A DNA stretch of 64,000 bases from Eutypa lata (Eukaryota; Ascomycota; Sordariomycetes; Xylariales; Diatrypaceae). The stretch covers positions 3,596,001 through 3,660,000 of the forward strand of contig JAKULF010000001.1 of assembly GCA_022661535.1 (NCBI GenBank), given 5' to 3'. The notes under the pieces were generated by a model, which was given only the letters and a program-made list of their open reading frames with translations, ran no database searches and was not told where the DNA came from. This document shows positions 1-10,237 of the stretch, in pieces (the stretch's first letter is position 1; each line of letters begins with the position of its first letter). Position numbers and translations under genes: made by a program.

Positions 1-1112
1 CCCTGATTTATACGTAGAAACATTGGACCATATATATACTGCTTCCACGTAGTTAAAGATAGAACAAAAGCAATTCCTCACCATACATATTTACCTCCCT
101 GCACTCCCTGGTAGTCTCTAAAACCACTAGTTAGGGTCAACAGGGGGGCAACAGGGCTGCTCGGGGGTCCGGCAGTGAATGCATGCACATCTAATTGAAC
201 GCGCTACTGTAGGCCTTACGTACATGAGTAATAACTCTATCTGCCTGTCTGCATACATCTTCCCAGTACGAAGTACCCTATTGAATATTACAAGAAGGGG
301 AAATCCGAAGTCCTGGGTGTCTCTGGTGAAAAATAGCATTGAATACCTACATATGTAACTAACCTAGGTAGGTATTAGTTAAGTGATAAGAACTGGAGGT
401 ATGTGCAATTGATGTCCAGGCAGCCCAGAGACGCTAGCCTCTAGAGGAAGTAGCACCTTACCGAACCTAAGCTTTAGTTAAATAAATATCAAGGCCTTAG
501 GCATTGTACATACCTAATCTTATATAACTACACGCAGGTTGTCTTCACATCCGTGGATTTCAATCGTTATCTTGTGCTTGTCACGTTTATTCCCACCACA
601 AACAAGGCAGCTCTGACAATTCATGAATCCGTGATGCTTGCCATACTGCCATGGTATACAACAAGTAACAACACGTCCCAGCTCTGTGAAATACGAACAG
701 GTCATTCCACTAATCATCCCACCTTGGCGAGATCCAATTACCCCGCGCTTGCCCCACGTTAAGCTCCTGTGACGTCCCTAACATTAACACGATGCTCCGA
801 TGTGTTATAAGGAGAGAGAGGGAGGGCCAACAAAAGCCAGAGTTAAATAGCCTGAAGTCGCTAAACCAGAGTTTTTTGTACAAATAGTCCCTCTAACTTC
901 GGTTGATATTTTCTGTATTGAAAGTATGATTGTTGTTATGATTACCTACCTTATAATATTCTCCATGTAACACCTCCAACACCACAAAGGAAACCTACTT
1001 GTATACCTACATCAACCCTTACTTGCCTCCCTCGTTCCTAGACCATAATTTGCAGTATCCAACAGAACGTACAGAACGCTCAGCTAAATAAATAAACGAA
1101 CAAACCAAAACA
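1..1112. other. Intergenic, left edge of window
   Basis: No gene is supported here. Short open frames on both strands lack domains, splice signals and codon bias. The last 200 bases before 1113 should hold the promoter and leader of the epimerase gene. TAGGTAGGTA-like motifs recur (about 363-375), as they do in many spacers of this window. Confidence 0.6.
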
Positions 1113-2338
1113 ATGGCCGACGAAGTCTCCTTCCTGCCCCTGGGCGCCATCATCCAAGCCTTCAAAGTCGGCGGGGTCAACATCGTGCAGGGGTTCCCGA
1201 CGCAGCAGCAGTACGTGTCGCACAACAGCCCGTACTTCGGGGAGACGATCGGGCGGGTGGCGAACCGCATCTCGGGGGCGCGGATCGGGTCGCTGAACGC
1301 CGGGAAGTCGTACCAGCTGCTGGCTAACAACGGGCCCAACACCCTGCACGGCGGCAAGGTCGGCTGGGGCAAGCGCGTGTGGAACGGCCCGCGCCCCGTC
1401 GGCGTCAGGGCCCAGGTCCCAGGCCTCCCCGCTTTCGCATCCGGCGGCGAGACCGTCGAGTTCTCCCTGAGAAGCGAGGACGGCGACGAGGGCTTCCCCG
1501 GCGAGGTCGCTGTTAAGGTCCTGTATACCGTCGGTAGGATTGCGGAAGAGGGCGGGAAGGAGGCTACGGTTCTCGTCATGGAGTACGAAGCTGAGCTTGT
1601 CGGAGGCGCCGAGGAGACCGTTGTCAATATGACGAACCATTCGTACGTAACCCCCGTTAATTCACTTGCTTGTAATTGAGAAGTTGGGTAGGGGGCGCAT
1701 GATATGATAGAATACAGTAGAATCAGAGAAAGAGAAAGAGACATGGAATAGAGCGATAGAACCGGAGTAGCGAACTAGCTAGCTAACCCGCATCCCACGC
1801 ACCATATAGGTACTTCAACCTCTCGGGCGACCCGACAATCGAAGGCACGACAATCCAACTCGTGTCCACAGACGCGCTCCCCGTCGACGAAGGCGCGATC
1901 CCTACCGGCGGACCCGAACCCTTCCCGGGTATATCGGCTGCGACGCCCTTCACGCTCGGGGCGACAGAGCCCGACATCGACCACTGCTTCATCGTCGACC
2001 CATCCTCCACCTCCACCGCCACCGCCGACGCAGCAGGGTCCGTCCCGATCGACACGCGCGGCCTGCCGCTGACGAGACTCGTGGCGGCGAGCCACCCCGG
2101 CAGCGGCGTGCACCTGGAGGTGCTGAGCACGGAGCCGGCCTTCCAGTTCTACACGGGCAAGTTCATCAACGTGCCGGCCGTCGAGGGCGCGCCTGCGAGG
2201 GGCCCCCGCAGCGCGTTTTGCGTCGAGCCTGGTAGGTTCGTGAATGCTGTCAATGAGGACAAGTGGAAGAGTCAGGTTTTGCTGAGGAAGGGGCAGAAGT
2301 ATGGCGCGAGGACTGTGTATAAGGCGTGGAAGGAGTAG
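1113..2338 (+). CDS. Aldose 1-epimerase (galactose mutarotase)
   Basis: Interconverts alpha and beta anomers of aldoses such as galactose and glucose, feeding the Leloir pathway; it has no signal peptide, so it is probably cytosolic. Two exons, 1113-1642 and 1810-2338, flank a 167-nt intron (GTACGT...TATAG). Splicing rebuilds the family signature NHSYFNLSG, and the product has 352 residues, normal for the family. Visible family residues are the NTLHGG motif (His79), the catalytic His of NHSYFN (His176), a DIDHCF motif in exon 2 and the catalytic Glu of FCVEPGRF (about Glu316). Without splicing the first exon would run into a stop just after the donor, which supports the intron. The C-terminal half (QFYTGKF, FCVEPGR, VLLRKGQKY) is typical of fungal galactose mutarotases. 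The start is the only ATG that gives the full N-terminal beta-strand. Confidence 0.93.
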
Positions 2339-2395
2339 GGTATTGGATTGGATTGGGTTGGGTTAGGGTAGGGTAGGGTAGGTTAGGTTAGGTTT
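2339..2395 (+). repeat. Telomere-like degenerate TTAGGG/TAGGG tract
   Basis: Directly after the epimerase stop, positions 2341-2395 are a run of GGATT, GGGTT, TTAGGG, TAGGG and TTAGG units. It resembles the fungal telomere repeat TTAGGG on the + strand but is degenerate and only about 50 bases long. It probably lies in the 3' UTR. Confidence 0.6.
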
Positions 2396-2687
2396 ACAGT
2401 GAGTTATCGAGCTTGTCTTCGTGACAAACAAATAGTCTTCTGCGAGTGTCGTAGCTTACTTAGGGTGACTGTTAGCTATCAGAACTGCTTGCTTCGCTAT
2501 TTTTATCAGATGTCGATCTGTACATAGCCCGTAGGTAATCAAGATTCCCGCTCGATCATTCAAGTAGTAGAAGGCTATGTAGACATCATGCCTACCTGCT
2601 TAAGTAAGTACCCAACTATATCGATACCTAAACCATGACTACAAGATCTCATCATCTATCCATCGATTCATTCATTTCATCCATCCC

Positions 2688-5635
2688 TCACACATCCCCA
2701 TCCTCCTCAACCTCCTCCAACGGCGACGCATCAGTAGCAGGCATCACCACAGCCTTGGCCTCCTGCTTGCGCCACAAGCCGGCGAGAAACTCGCTCGTGC
2801 TCGCCTCCTCAACCCCCTTGTCCGCCCTCTCCCTCTTGCGCAGGAACCGCGGGAACCGCAGGCTGAGCCCGCGGTCCGCGCTCGCCAGCCCGATCGCCGC
2901 CGTGTACGTCGGCGACAGCGTGATGTCGGCGAACGCCACCTCCCAGACTTCCTGGGGCTCGAACCAGACGTCCGGCCGCGGGCCCGAGTACTCTACGAAG
3001 CTGGGCTGCGTCTTGCGCGTGTTGTTGCTGTAGCTGTGGCTTGTGGACTTTGGATTGGGGTTGTCTTCTCCACTTCCGCTGCTTTCGTCTTCCTCTTCCT
3101 CGTCACCATGCTCTCCATCCTCGTTTTGGTCATTATCATTATCATTATCCCGTGCTGCTATTGCAGTATCGCCATAATCATCTCCCTCCTCTCCGCCACC
3201 ATTTTCGGGTTTCTCTTCCCCCGAACCATCGTCGTAGAACTTCCTCATAGACTTGTAGAACGCGTCTGTGAAGCCCGACATGCACTTGCAGACTGCTTCT
3301 AGGGCCCCCGTATCCTCGTTACGCACGGCGAGCAGCACCGGCGACCACCACTTCGCCTTGCGGCCTGATCCGTGCCAGGCAGCGACAGGGACTAAGTCTA
3401 GGGTGTCGAAGGAGGAGCTGTAGTCCTTCTTCACCTTGAGCCAGGAGTCGAGGCGCTTGTCCGGTTCGTAGGTCGCTAGCAGGGGTTTCCGGCGCGATGA
3501 CGGCTTCTTCTCTTTACTGTCGCCGTTGTTGCCACCACCTGGCTTCGTTTTAGGTTTTGCTTTACCACGACCCTTTTTCGGTTTCGGTAGGCTCAACGTT
3601 TCGCTCTCGACGGTTTCCTGCCGCGGGGTAGGATCGGTGTCGTCGTCTCCTCGTCCCTGAAGAACCTCCGCCGGGTTAGGCAGGTCCGTTAGATTGTCGA
3701 GGATCTTGACCATAATCCCTTCGCATTTCAGAGCTGTAGCCTGCTTGAAGAAGTCCAGCACCGCATCCGCATCCTGAGATGTGGCATCGAGGCTTTTGAC
3801 CCAAGTAAAGTGGTGCGGAATCTCGACGAACAGAGACCGAAGCAGCTCCCTCCGCTCGCGGAACGGGCGGTCGAGCAGCGGCTGGCCGTTGAGGTACATA
3901 AGATCAAAAGCGAAGAGGCAGACGTCTACGGTGATGCTGCCGATGGCTACATCCTTGCGGGCGCGGTTCGTCAGCGTCTGGAAGTTCTTCAGCTCCCCGG
4001 TCTGCCGGTCCACCGCGACCACCTCGCCCTCCATGACGAAGCTGCCCACGCCCTCACCACGGATCTTCGGCACCAGTTCGACGAGGTCCGGGTACTTGTC
4101 GGTCATGACCTCCAGGTGCCGCGAGAAGATCGACACCTCCCCCTTCTCGTCGCAGTGGACCTGGGCCCGCTGCCCATCGTACTTGAACTCGCAGGCGAAA
4201 TCGCGCCCTTGCAGCTTCGTGAGCATCTCGGACAGATCCCGGGTGATGCTGCCCAGCATGGGCCGGAGGGGGATGTGCAACGTCAGGTCGCAGCGGATCA
4301 GGAGCTCCTCGCACACGCCGATCTCGAGCATGCCGGGGACGAGGTCGTTGTAGTTCGGCCGCCGCGCAAAGCAGGCCTTGGTGATCTCCTCGGCCCGCGC
4401 CCAGACCTCGGCAAGCTCCTCTTTCTTGAGAGCCCGGAGCTCGTCGACGGACTTCAGAGGAAACCCGGCGCCGTCCGGCCGCGAGAGAAGAAATGCGCGC
4501 GAGAGGGCGATCAGCATGGTCGTTTTGACAGCGCCGATACGGAGGTGTTGGCACAGCGTGCGTACCACGTAGCGGCTCTCTTCGCCGCCCCGGGCATCCT
4601 GCAGTAGCCTATCAACGATCCTCTGCTTCACCTCCCCGCTGCCGTGTCCCTGGCTATTGGCGATTTTAACCAACGACTGGTAAACGCCCTTGATAGTCAA
4701 GGGTTTGGGTTTTCTGAGCGTGAAGCTCTGCTTCTTCTTCGCCTCGAAAGCAACGTCTCCCGCATCGCCGTGTTTATCGTAGATCGCCTTGAGCGAGCGA
4801 TTGTCGAGCCCGCAGGCCTGCTTCAGCGCCTTAGATATCGCGGAACCGCCAAGGCCTAGCTCTAGCGAGATGTACGGTGGTGAGATGGAGTTCGTAGATA
4901 GCCATACCTGCGCATAATCAGCTAAAGGACCCCAGGATTATAATATAAACATGTAGATTTGCTGACAGCAGGGAGAAGACTGCCCGGGTCTCCCTCGATG
5001 AGCACGCGCAGGCAGTTTACCAAGGTATCGACGATCTTGATACGGCTCGTCGTGCTATTTATCAACACGAAGCAGCGCGTCAACAGCGCGTACGTTGCAT
5101 TCCCGCCCTCGCTTTCCCAGAGGTCCTTCAGCTGCGATATGTACTTAGACGGTTCGAAGGTAAGTGGATTCTCATCAAAGGGGATAGACTCGGTAACTGT
5201 ATCTGTGGATGCTACCACCGACTGCAATGATAGAGTTCCTTTCCCTTTACTTTCCGTCTTTACGGGCGCTAGTCTGTGCGGCGGTGTGTCTGAACGCCTA
5301 GCGCCATTATCTATTTCATCACCGATATAAGGGCTTTGTGAAGTTGATGATAGGGGTTTATGACCATGTGAGCTTGAGGCTGAGCCCGCGTTATCGTGGC
5401 TTGCAGTCGCGGCAGCCTCTTGGTCCCACTCGGCCTGGAGCTTCCGGGCCAATTCCTCGTCCGTCAGCTCCTGATCAGCGCTGCTCCTATTCGAAGGACC
5501 AGTCGCATCCGCATTCGCATTCGCTTCATTGCCAGTTTTCCTCTGTTTAGCAAAGAAATACTCTAAGCCGCGAGAAGGCAGAGCAGTTGATTTCGAGCCG
5601 TCATTTAGCTTCCGCTTTTTGGAAGGGCTTGGCAT
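2688..5635 (-). CDS. cdc9: ATP-dependent DNA ligase I (Cdc9-like)
   Basis: Seals Okazaki-fragment nicks in replication and excision repair. Two exons, 5635-4967 and 4907-2688, are separated by a 59-nt intron with an unusual GTCAGC donor; the product has 962 residues. The N-terminal 180 residues are disordered and begin MPSPSKKRKL, a possible nuclear signal, followed by GLEYFF, a likely PCNA-binding (PIP-like) motif. The DNA-binding domain follows (QLKDLWE..., VWLSTNSISPPY). Then comes the nucleotidyltransferase domain with adenylated Lys at about 465 in EFKYDGQR, then EGIMVK (motif IV) and WLKVKKDY (motif V). The OB-fold contains ISPTY-like and PRF segments. Two low-complexity inserts stand out: about 70 basic residues between motifs IV and V, and an acidic D/N/E tract of about 70 residues in the OB region. 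The start at 5635 is the ATG closest to the conserved KKRK N-terminus; an ATG at 5701 lies in frame upstream. Confidence 0.95.
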
Positions 5636-6498
5636 CGTGTGTAGATGTAGAACTAACTGTGTGTGCCCTTTCACAGATGGTGGGAAAGTACCTCCAAGCA
5701 CTTAGTAATAGCTCTCTATTCTTATCTATTTCTCCGAGACACTGTTCCAGGCGTTTGCAATTGTCCGAACATTTTTCCAGGCTTTGAAGCTATGTAGGTA
5801 TGCGTCACTGGGCGTTCATCTTGGTGGGAATTAATCGCGTCCTTCGGCATCGAGACCGAGAGGTTGATGATGTCAGCTAGAGGCTAGGTCGTTAAGGCGT
5901 TAATTGCTTTCTATATAAAATATGCATATAAGCAATATATGCAATGATTGAGGTCGCATCATTCTCGAGATAGATCCTTATAACAAAGGCTACTTCAATT
6001 TTCGATGCGATAATTGGAGAAAGAGATTGCTTGGTTCCATTTCCCCTGTTCAAAGAAGTCAATGTCGCATTTATCGTCAGGAGAACCTACGAATTCTCAA
6101 TAGCTCGCATTTCTATTCCTGAACGGGTGGTAAAGGGGTTGCAGACAAGAGAATTATTCAATCTCGATCAGCAGTACGTAGCCCCCTAAAAAGTGGCTTG
6201 CAGTTGCAGGGAATCAGGTTACATAGAAAGTGCAATAAATAGTAAGCTGGTGTGTATACGCAAAGGCTGGCAAGGGCACCTGCAGAGAATGCTACGCTCG
6301 GGTTGCGCAGGACTGTCTAACAATGGTCAGCAATATCGCAAAGGCGTTTAACTTGCATAGGAGGATATAGATATCAGCTTTCAGCGTGAATAGTCCTGAG
6401 TAGGTACATATACTAGATATATTCCTGCATTTTCATACCCCAGGCTATCGTTAACCCACGTCTCCGGCCCCTTTTTGTGATTCTTCTGAGCTAGAGTC
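5636..6498. other. Divergent spacer between ligase and surface-protein genes
   Basis: This 860-base spacer lies between the start codons of two divergent genes, so it should hold both promoters. AT-rich stretches occur around 5915-5950. No gene or structured repeat was recognised. Confidence 0.6.
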
Positions 6499-7469
6499 AT
6501 GGCCATGTCACGACCATCCAACACAGGTTGTCTTTTTGCATGTTATGTATTAGGGATTCTGTATAGCATTATCTGTGTTCAGGCAGAGAAACAATGCTTT
6601 AACCCCAACGGCACACCTGCTGGATCAGAACGCATCCCCTGCAATACCAACGCTAACGTCTCTGCTTGTTGTAATAGGGTGTGTAATAATCCTTATATGG
6701 TTTCAAAGCCTTTACCTTCCACTAATTTCAAGACCATATTCTTATCTTAACCATGCTCATATACAAACTTGAAGTGTGTACTGACTTACCGTCTATCTCA
6801 TATCCGTAACAGTCTGACCTATGTCTCTCTAATGGGCTCTGTCTCAATGCAGATGGGAACAATGCATTCACGATACAGGGTTGCACCGATTCGAATTGGC
6901 CATCACCCTGTGCTGGAGTCTGCTCTGCATCCCAAGATGACTTGGGCTTTGTTTACATGTGGCTCTGTGCCGTGGAAGGAACCCGAGAGAACGGCCAGTT
7001 TTGTTGTGGCGGCTACAATGCCAGTTGTTGTAATGAGGGGCTAGGAACGTCTAATGACAGCATGTATCCAATTCCCGTCGCTACAGAAGCCTGGAAGCCA
7101 TTTCAAGAAGGTATAGCGACATCGACGAGTGCGGTTATGACTGCAGCAACATCCACAACTACATCTACCATACTAGGTGAGCTAGTTCCATAATCCTTTT
7201 ATTCCAAATAAGCAAAGTGCCCTATCATGTATTATATTTAACCACAAAAGCAACTGACCTAATATATTCCAGAACAAGCTCCAAGAGAGGGGGTCGCGCT
7301 GGGACTTGGCGTTGGTCTTGGAGTTGGGATTCCCATTCTAATATCAATGTTCATTCTATGGAGGTATACAGGGCAAATACGACAATGGATCCAGAAGCGC
7401 CGATCTGTGGAATCCAAAGCAGCGGCTCTTGAGCTCTCGGGAGAACAATGTTTGGAACTTCCAACATAG
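6499..7469 (+). CDS. Cys-rich single-pass surface protein
   Basis: Three exons, 6499-6678, 6813-7176 and 7273-7469, join in phase to give 246 residues. Residues 1-30 form a hydrophobic signal peptide. The ectodomain (about 31-135) carries many cysteines, with the pattern CNTNANVSACC, then DLCLSNGLCL, then several CC pairs (GQFCCGGY, SCCNEG). I know this arrangement from a widespread, functionally unassigned family of ascomycete membrane proteins. A Thr/Ser-rich stalk follows, then a glycine-rich transmembrane segment at about 187-210 (VALGLGVGLGVGIPILISMF) and a short basic cytoplasmic tail (QWIQKRRS). The topology suggests a plasma-membrane sensor or wall-facing protein; no enzyme motif is visible. 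The first donor (GTGTGT) is weak, but it is the only choice that preserves both the CC motif and the frame. Confidence 0.75.
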
Positions 7470-8056
7470 TAGCTTCCTATAAACGGTTTGTCTCGGAGGT
7501 CGAGCTTTTACAAACAAATCACCTCTGCGGGGATCAGGAACCACCATCTCACAGGCTATGAGCAGGAGATGGGGCAAAACGGCGTTGAGAACAGATATGG
7601 AATGGTGTGGTTTAATATGAAAGGGAGGCACTGCAACAAATGGAGTCTGTTGGGAACTCCTTTCCCTAATTCTTCTCTATAATACACCTGAATACAGAAT
7701 ATATTTTGTCAGCGATGCAATACTTAGCCCCTATACTGACTCACGGTTCCGATGTCTAAAGAAAGTTGACTGAAGCATTTGGTGTACTGATTAGCTGAGG
7801 GAAAATTTGTGTCACAGGGGGGTATCGTAGTCATGTATTCGAGAGAAATCAACGTTATAATTCTTCTACTTAAGTAGCCCGTATTGATAAGAGCTATTTG
7901 TCGTAGGTAGGTACATAACGTGAATGCTTGGAGTATACTGTAAGTAGGTAGTCCTTGCAGATCCCCTCGATATCCATAGCTTCGCAACGTAATATAACGC
8001 ATAACATAATGTGAGAAAGAGAGGGAAAAGTAAGGGGGGTTATAGAAACCCCCCTT
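7470..8056. other. Convergent 3' spacer
   Basis: This spacer of 590 bases separates the 3' ends of the Cys-rich protein gene and the glycosidase gene. It holds AT-rich probable 3' UTR sequence, and nothing else was recognised. Confidence 0.6.
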
Positions 8057-10237
8057 TTAGGCCTCGGGCTGCTCGAGGTCGTCCAGCCAGAGCTTATGCT
8101 CCTCATTCGCTCTCATTTGGCTAAGCAGAGTTCCAATCATGGCCCCAGGCCAGGCAAACCACGCCTTGCTCGAGCACTTGGCCGTGTTCGAATCCACGGC
8201 TTCGGAAAAGGTACCGTCCCACTGCATGGCTGCCGTGATTCTCTTCCACACGCTAATAGCAGCTTTCTTGTCACCAATGCGTACCGCGTAGCCCAATTGT
8301 TGGAAATATCCCAGGACCCATGCTCCGGGGGAATGGCGGCTTCCGAGACCACCGTAAACCCCCGTGCAGAAACCCGGGTTGGATGTCGAGAGACCAAACT
8401 CCATGGTGTTCTTCCACACCTCGACCTCCAGCGGCGTTTTGGTGAACCCCCATTCCTCTGCAAATAGCGTCGGGACATCGTTGGCATCGTGATAGAACTC
8501 ATGCTTGCCGTGCCCATCCGTGCTATACGCAAAGACGTCTTTTCCGATATCTGGGTGATGAGTCGTAAATGAACCTATGGTATCCCCTCGCATCTTGTCA
8601 GCCATACTATCCAGTCTCTTTACCCTATCAGTGTCAGATGGATCGACCTTTGCGCATAAATCCCTCAGTCTTGTATAAGTCCTCCACAGGAGCACGTGGC
8701 TAGAGAAGTGGTAAGGGTTTTCTACGACGTCGTCGCCGGGAGTCTCGTCGGTAGGGTAGAGGCCCGTTCTCGAGTCTCTCCTTTCTTCAAGGCATTGGAG
8801 CACTTCTTTGATCGTATCGCCGTTCACCAGGCGTTTCACCAAATCCTCATCTTCGAAGATTTCGGCATAGTCGCACAGCTCTAGAAGCGGATAGCACTGT
8901 TGATCGAGTTGGAACGTCGACTTGTCCTTCGGCGTGCCGGTCACCAAATAAGACCTACCCCAGAATTTGTCTGGTCGTTCTGCCACGTTGAAAACCCATT
9001 CGAGATGGCCCGTAGCAACCTTCTTAATCGCCTCCTGGTACTGGCAGGCAGTGCGTAGGTCCATCACCGAGGCATCGCAGTGATTGAAGATTTCCAGGAG
9101 AAACCGAATTGCATAGCTGCGAAGAAAGTTTCGTCAGTTTCAGTTCAACGAAGCTGTAGTAGGAGAAGGCTCACGCATTATCCCTGTTCCATCCAAGTGG
9201 GAGGGCAACGTGATCAGCAAGTACTGCTACCGCTGTTCTAGAGATGGGGATGGCGCAGGTACCCAAGATATAATCAAGGTTTCTTCGTATGATATACGTC
9301 GTAATCGATTGTGGGTTTTCCCATCCAGGACTCTGTAAATCGATTGGCTGCAAGACAGGCGTGCCAGTAGAGGACAAGTTATAGCCTTCCTCATTAATAT
9401 CGGGTGTCATTCTCATTCTGGCTCTGACTAGCACATTTTCTTTCGGCTTAACATTGAAGACCCCACGGGCATGAATATTTAATGGCTCATCAAACATCTC
9501 AAGAGAATCCAAGCTTTCCAATTGCATAGCTTTGCCATCCATCTCAACACTCGCCTCAAATTGAGCATTTAGATACGGATTCGTGACCTTGAATATCTCA
9601 TGAGTGGTCGTCTTGAAGGCATTTTTGGAACGCGGGAGAGTAATTGGCCCTCCTTCCGTAAGCTGCCCATAAGATGCGCGGTTTAGGCTTAAGCAGAGGT
9701 TTAAGTTGAAGTGGTGCTCTATGGGGTCGGCACCATTGTTGGTCACCGTCGCAGTTTGTATGACCTCGCCATTTTCTAGAACCTGGGTTATGTAGAAGAC
9801 ATCCAAGTTGTTTTCAAGGGTATATCTGAAGCATACCGACGACTTGTTCAGCATCTTGACAGACACAGAGTCTACAATGCCTCCTAAATCCAATCCGAAG
9901 CCGCCCTTATTTTCCGCCATATGTTGAAGCGTTCGAGTCCTATAGACCCTCACGTAGCCTGGGTCATAGAACCTGTCACCATCAAACTGTTTGAAAGGCT
10001 CGGAAAGTGCAATTCCATGGCTAGGGTGGAGAATGCTGAGTTGAAGTATCTATCACTCGTTTAGCATGACATGTAAAGCCCCGTAAGATATTAATAGTAG
10101 CCAGAAGGCTGAAAACGTACTCGACCCAAAGCATCAGTGGATACTGAAATCCCATTCCAACCAATGTCAATGGTCTTGTTAGGTGGTTTCTCCGGAAGTT
10201 TGAAGATAGATGGCTCTGAAAAGTCTCGATTCGCCAT
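8057..10237 (-). CDS. Six-hairpin glycoside hydrolase, GH125-like
   Basis: Three exons, 10237-10121, 10049-9175 and 9116-8057, give 683 residues. The joins restore LGWNRDNAYAIRFLLE across the second intron. The N-terminal half is beta-rich (DPGYVRVYRTR..., HHFNLNLCLS). The C-terminal half looks like an (alpha/alpha)6 barrel: QLDQQCYPLLELCDY, then YSTDGHGKHEFYHDANDVPTLF, and near the end DGTFSEAV...AWFAWPGAM. DG-G-...DDANVP and WFAWANSL are hallmarks of GH125 exo-alpha-1,6-mannosidases, so the family assignment is by similarity of those blocks. Other clan members remain possible. No signal peptide is seen at MANRDFSEPS, so the enzyme is probably intracellular. It may trim mannose-containing or glucose-containing oligosaccharides; the substrate cannot be read from the sequence. 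Confidence 0.78.

Noticed and set aside
1019..1744. 241-residue minus-strand frame
   Set aside because: Antisense to the aldose epimerase first exon; no domain of its own.
3810..4607. 265-residue plus-strand frame
   Set aside because: Antisense to the ligase catalytic domain, whose motifs are unmistakable on the minus strand.
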